From: Sphingomonas sp. Leaf412
GTDB lineage: Bacteria > Pseudomonadota > Alphaproteobacteria > Sphingomonadales > Sphingomonadaceae
Direction: 5' to 3'
NCBI RefSeq assembly: GCF_001425405.1
Contig: NZ_LMQP01000003.1
Span: 1,035,108-1,099,107, forward strand
DNA length: 64,000 bases
Shown here one piece after another: positions 59,994-64,000 of this stretch (positions within the stretch are counted from its first letter, which is position 1; every line of letters begins with the position of its first letter). The translations under genes were made by a program, and so were the position numbers. Below the pieces are notes generated by a model. It was not told the origin of the DNA, ran no database searches, and saw only the letters and a program-made list of their open reading frames with translations.

Positions 59994-60244
59994 TTCACGC
60001 GGAGGCGCGGAGGCGCGGAGAAGAAGGGTTCGTTCGCGCAGAGGCGCAGAGGCGCAGAGGACGCAGAGGACGCAGAGATTGCGCCTGTGGCTGTCGCTCC
60101 GCGAAGCGGAAAGCCATCGCTCGACGGTGCGGATCAGTGAGCCGTCTGCGACGGCTCGAAAGGTAGCCTCACGCAAACTCTCTGCGTCCTCTGCGCCTCT
60201 GCGCGCAAAACCTTCTTCTCCGCGTCTCCGCGCCTCCGCGTGAA
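59994..60244. repeat. 250-bp imperfect inverted repeat
   Basis: The outer arms (59994-60027 and 60211-60244) are 34 nt long with one mismatch (ttcacgcggaggcgcggag...). Inner arms carry gcgcagaggcgcagagg and acgcagag motifs in inverted copies. A hairpin agccgtc/gacggct lies near the centre. It sits directly after the ABC gene stop and could be a MITE-like element or a fold-back repeat. Confidence 0.75.
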
Positions 60245-60284
60245 CGGAATCCCCTTCGCGTCTTCGCGTCTTCGCGCGAACCAT

Positions 60285-60380
60285 CGTCACCCCGGGCTTG
60301 TCCCGGCATCGCCCGTGCCGCACACTCGCCCCGCATAAGGTGCGCGGCACCGTGGATGCCGGGAAAACCCCGGCATGACG
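60285..60380. repeat. Palindromic repeat
   Basis: Arms cgtcaccccgggcttgtccc and, inverted, gggaaaaccccggcatgacg. It ends four nt before the AGGAG of the next gene, so it would be transcribed in that gene's leader. Confidence 0.8.
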
Positions 60381-60396
60381 ATTCAGGAGAGCGAGC

Positions 60397-61566
60397 ATGT
60401 CGACAGATTCAGGCCGGGAATTCGACGTCATCGTCTACGGCGCCACCGGCTTCACCGGCCGCCTCGTCGCCGAGCATCTCGCCGTCACGCATCCGACCGG
60501 CGTCCGCTGGGCGATGGCGGGCCGCTCGCTCAGCAAGCTGGAGGAGGTGCGCGCCGAGATGGGCGTGCCCGCCGATATCGCGCTCATCACCGCCAACGCG
60601 GACGACCCTGCCTCGCTGCGCGCGATGTGCCGGCGCGCCACGGTCGTCGTCTCCACCGTCGGCCCGTATCAATTGTACGGCAGCGACCTCGTCGCCGCCT
60701 GCGCCGCCACCGGCACCGCCTATGTCGACCTGTGCGGCGAGCCCGCCTGGATGCGCGAGATGATCGACGCGCACGAGGCGGAGGCGAAGGCGACGGGCGC
60801 GCGCATCGTCTTCTCCTGCGGCTTCGATTCGATTCCCTTCGACCTCGGCGTCATGACGTTGCAGGACGCGGCGCGGAAGCGCTTCGGTGCCCCTGTCCCG
60901 CGCGTGAAGGCGCGCGTGCGGCAGATGAAGGGCGGCTTCTCCGGCGGCACCGCGGCCAGCCTGAAGGCGACGCTGGCCGCCGCCGCGCGCCATCCGTCGC
61001 TGGTGAAGCTGCTCGCCGATCCCTTCGCGCTGACGCCGGGGCACAAGGGACCGGGCCAGCCATCGGGCCTGCTGCCGGAGTACGACACCACCCTCAACGC
61101 GTGGGTCGCGCCGTTCATCATGGCGCCGATCAATACCAAGAACGTCCACCGCACCAACTTCCTGCTCGGGCAGCCATGGGGCGACATCGTCTATGACGAG
61201 ATGGTCGTCGCGGGCCTGGGCGACATCGGCAAGGCGGCGGCGGAGGCGCTGGCGAAGCTGAACCCGCTCGCTTCCGACAAGGGGCCGAAGCCCGGCGAAG
61301 GCCCGTCGAAGGAAGAACGCGAGGCGGGGCATTTCGACATCCTGTTCGTCGGCCTGACAGAGGGCGGCGAGCGGCTGGAAGCGGTCGTCACCGGCGACCG
61401 CGATCCGGGCTACGGCTGCACCAGCAAGATGCTGGGCGAAAGCGCGCTGTGCCTGGTGCAGGACGTTCAGGGCGCGGGCGGAATCTGGACGCCGGGGGCG
61501 TTGATGGGGGAGAAACTGCGCGCCCGGCTGGAGGCGAACGCGGGCATGACCTTCACCGCGGGGTAG
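60397..61566 (+). CDS. Saccharopine dehydrogenase-like / trans-acting enoyl-reductase family protein
   Basis: A 389-residue NAD(P)-binding protein. The N-terminal Rossmann motif [16 protein letters not shown] and the segment [19 protein letters not shown] are those of the saccharopine-dehydrogenase-like family that includes mycobacterial trans-acting enoyl reductases. Reaction here unknown; lipid reduction is a possibility. ATG 60397 has AGGAG seven nt upstream. Confidence 0.85.
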   Translation: MSTDSGREFDVIVYGATGFTGRLVAEHLAVTHPTGVRWAMAGRSLSKLEEVRAEMGVPADIALITANADDPASLRAMCRRATVVVSTVGPYQLYGSDLVAACAATGTAYVDLCGEPAWMREMIDAHEAEAKATGARIVFSCGFDSIPFDLGVMTLQDAARKRFGAPVPRVKARVRQMKGGFSGGTAASLKATLAAAARHPSLVKLLADPFALTPGHKGPGQPSGLLPEYDTTLNAWVAPFIMAPINTKNVHRTNFLLGQPWGDIVYDEMVVAGLGDIGKAAAEALAKLNPLASDKGPKPGEGPSKEEREAGHFDILFVGLTEGGERLEAVVTGDRDPGYGCTSKMLGESALCLVQDVQGAGGIWTPGALMGEKLRARLEANAGMTFTAG

Positions 61567-61576
61567 AGGGTTTACT

Positions 61577-61635
61577 TGTGTCCCCGCGAAGGCGGGGACC
61601 CAGTCTGGGCTCCCGCCTTCGCGGGAGCACAATGG
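61577..61635. repeat. 59-nt palindromic repeat, copy 2
   Basis: Exact reverse complement of 3993-4051 over all 59 nt. It lies 11 nt after the stop of the preceding gene. Confidence 0.85.
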
Positions 61636-61810
61636 GGCTGGCGACCGCGCGAGAGGTAAGCGCCGCTTCGCCGAATACGCCCGAACACCGCCCTTCCCCT
61701 CCCCGCAACCCCTTGCTATCGGCGCTTGCGACACCCCTGCCGACGGCGCCCGCGCGGCCCTTGCCGCCTCCCCGCTCGCCCTCGGCTCGCGCAGAAGGAC
61801 AAGGCCCCTC

Positions 61811-64000
<2,190 letters not shown>

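Larger units (their letters stand above)
59993..60396. other. Intergenic region of repeats, no gene
   Basis: A 404-nt gap filled by a large inverted repeat (59994-60244) and a palindromic element (60285-60380). A run of ttcgcgtcttcgcg tandem units lies between them (60255-60280). I see no coding sequence. Confidence 0.65.

Noticed and set aside
59994..60290. Possible CRISPR or direct-repeat array
   Set aside because: The repeats are inverted and nested, with short tandem cgcagagg units, and have no regular spacers.

Overview
The window is chromosomal DNA of a high-GC alphaproteobacterium, most likely Sphingomonas or a close sphingomonad. This rests on inference from several features. The F0 ATP synthase genes form their own operon (atpI-atpB-atpE-atpF'-atpF) without F1 genes. 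There is a long run mltB - SPOR protein - D,D-carboxypeptidase - tmk - holB - metG - tatD - MBL hydrolase. An Oar-like TonB-dependent receptor is present, and an ornithine decarboxylase is paired with a deoxyhypusine-synthase-like enzyme. Palindromic intergenic repeats of the kind common in sphingomonads are frequent. Genes are densely packed with many 1-8 nt start/stop overlaps, and GC-rich codon use produces long false antisense frames.

Layout. 1-1802: right end of an integrative element with a tyrosine recombinase reading toward the 3' end of tRNA-Gly(CCC). 1.9-4.7 kb: alpha/beta hydrolase, metallophosphoesterase, and a MAPEG/HTH gene pair. 4.9-7.3 kb: polyamine operon (ornithine decarboxylase, then a DHS-like probable homospermidine synthase). 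7.4-9 kb: PLP dehydratase, small membrane protein, PilZ protein. 9.2-12.2 kb: TonB-dependent receptor. 12.3-16.1 kb: periplasmic aldehyde oxidoreductase paoABC. 16.3-21 kb: nucleoside deaminase, UPF0149/SEC-C protein, class II photolyase, SDR, SRPBCC protein, and an orphan SEC-C remnant. 21-28.4 kb: an oxidative accessory block (cytochrome P450, Baeyer-Villiger-type flavoprotein, and a coupled amidase - lactone-oxidase-like - D-threonine-aldolase-like operon). 28.7-29.7 kb: an arginase-family gene that appears frameshifted, next to tRNA-Ser(UGA).

29.8-38.6 kb is a mostly same-strand housekeeping run: cell wall enzymes, thymidylate kinase, DNA polymerase III delta', methionyl-tRNA synthetase, TatD nuclease, MBL hydrolase, MazG. 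38.6-43.7 kb: esterase, SDR, hisE-HIT pair, cationic amino acid permease, MscL. 43.8-47 kb: lemA followed by three TPM-type genes and a Nudix hydrolase. 47.4-49.9 kb: F0 operon. 50.2-53.9 kb: ydbH-ynbE-ydbL, the envelope-spanning lipid-transport system. 53.9-64 kb: radC, EF-hand protein, purB, a 28-residue membrane peptide, mobA, an MsbA-like ABC exporter, a saccharopine-dehydrogenase-like protein, and the first 730 codons of aconitase, which runs off the right edge.

The points most worth a second look are: the amidase/oxidase/aldolase-like operon beside P450 and BVMO genes; the orphan SEC-C motif at 20.5 kb that echoes the one ending at 17.75 kb; the arginase frameshift; the DHS-like enzyme with an altered active-site neighbourhood; and the network of palindromic repeats, two copies of which are identical over 59 nt and one of which contains the start codon of an ABC transporter. 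I found no CRISPR array, transposase, toxin-antitoxin pair or recognisable defence system.
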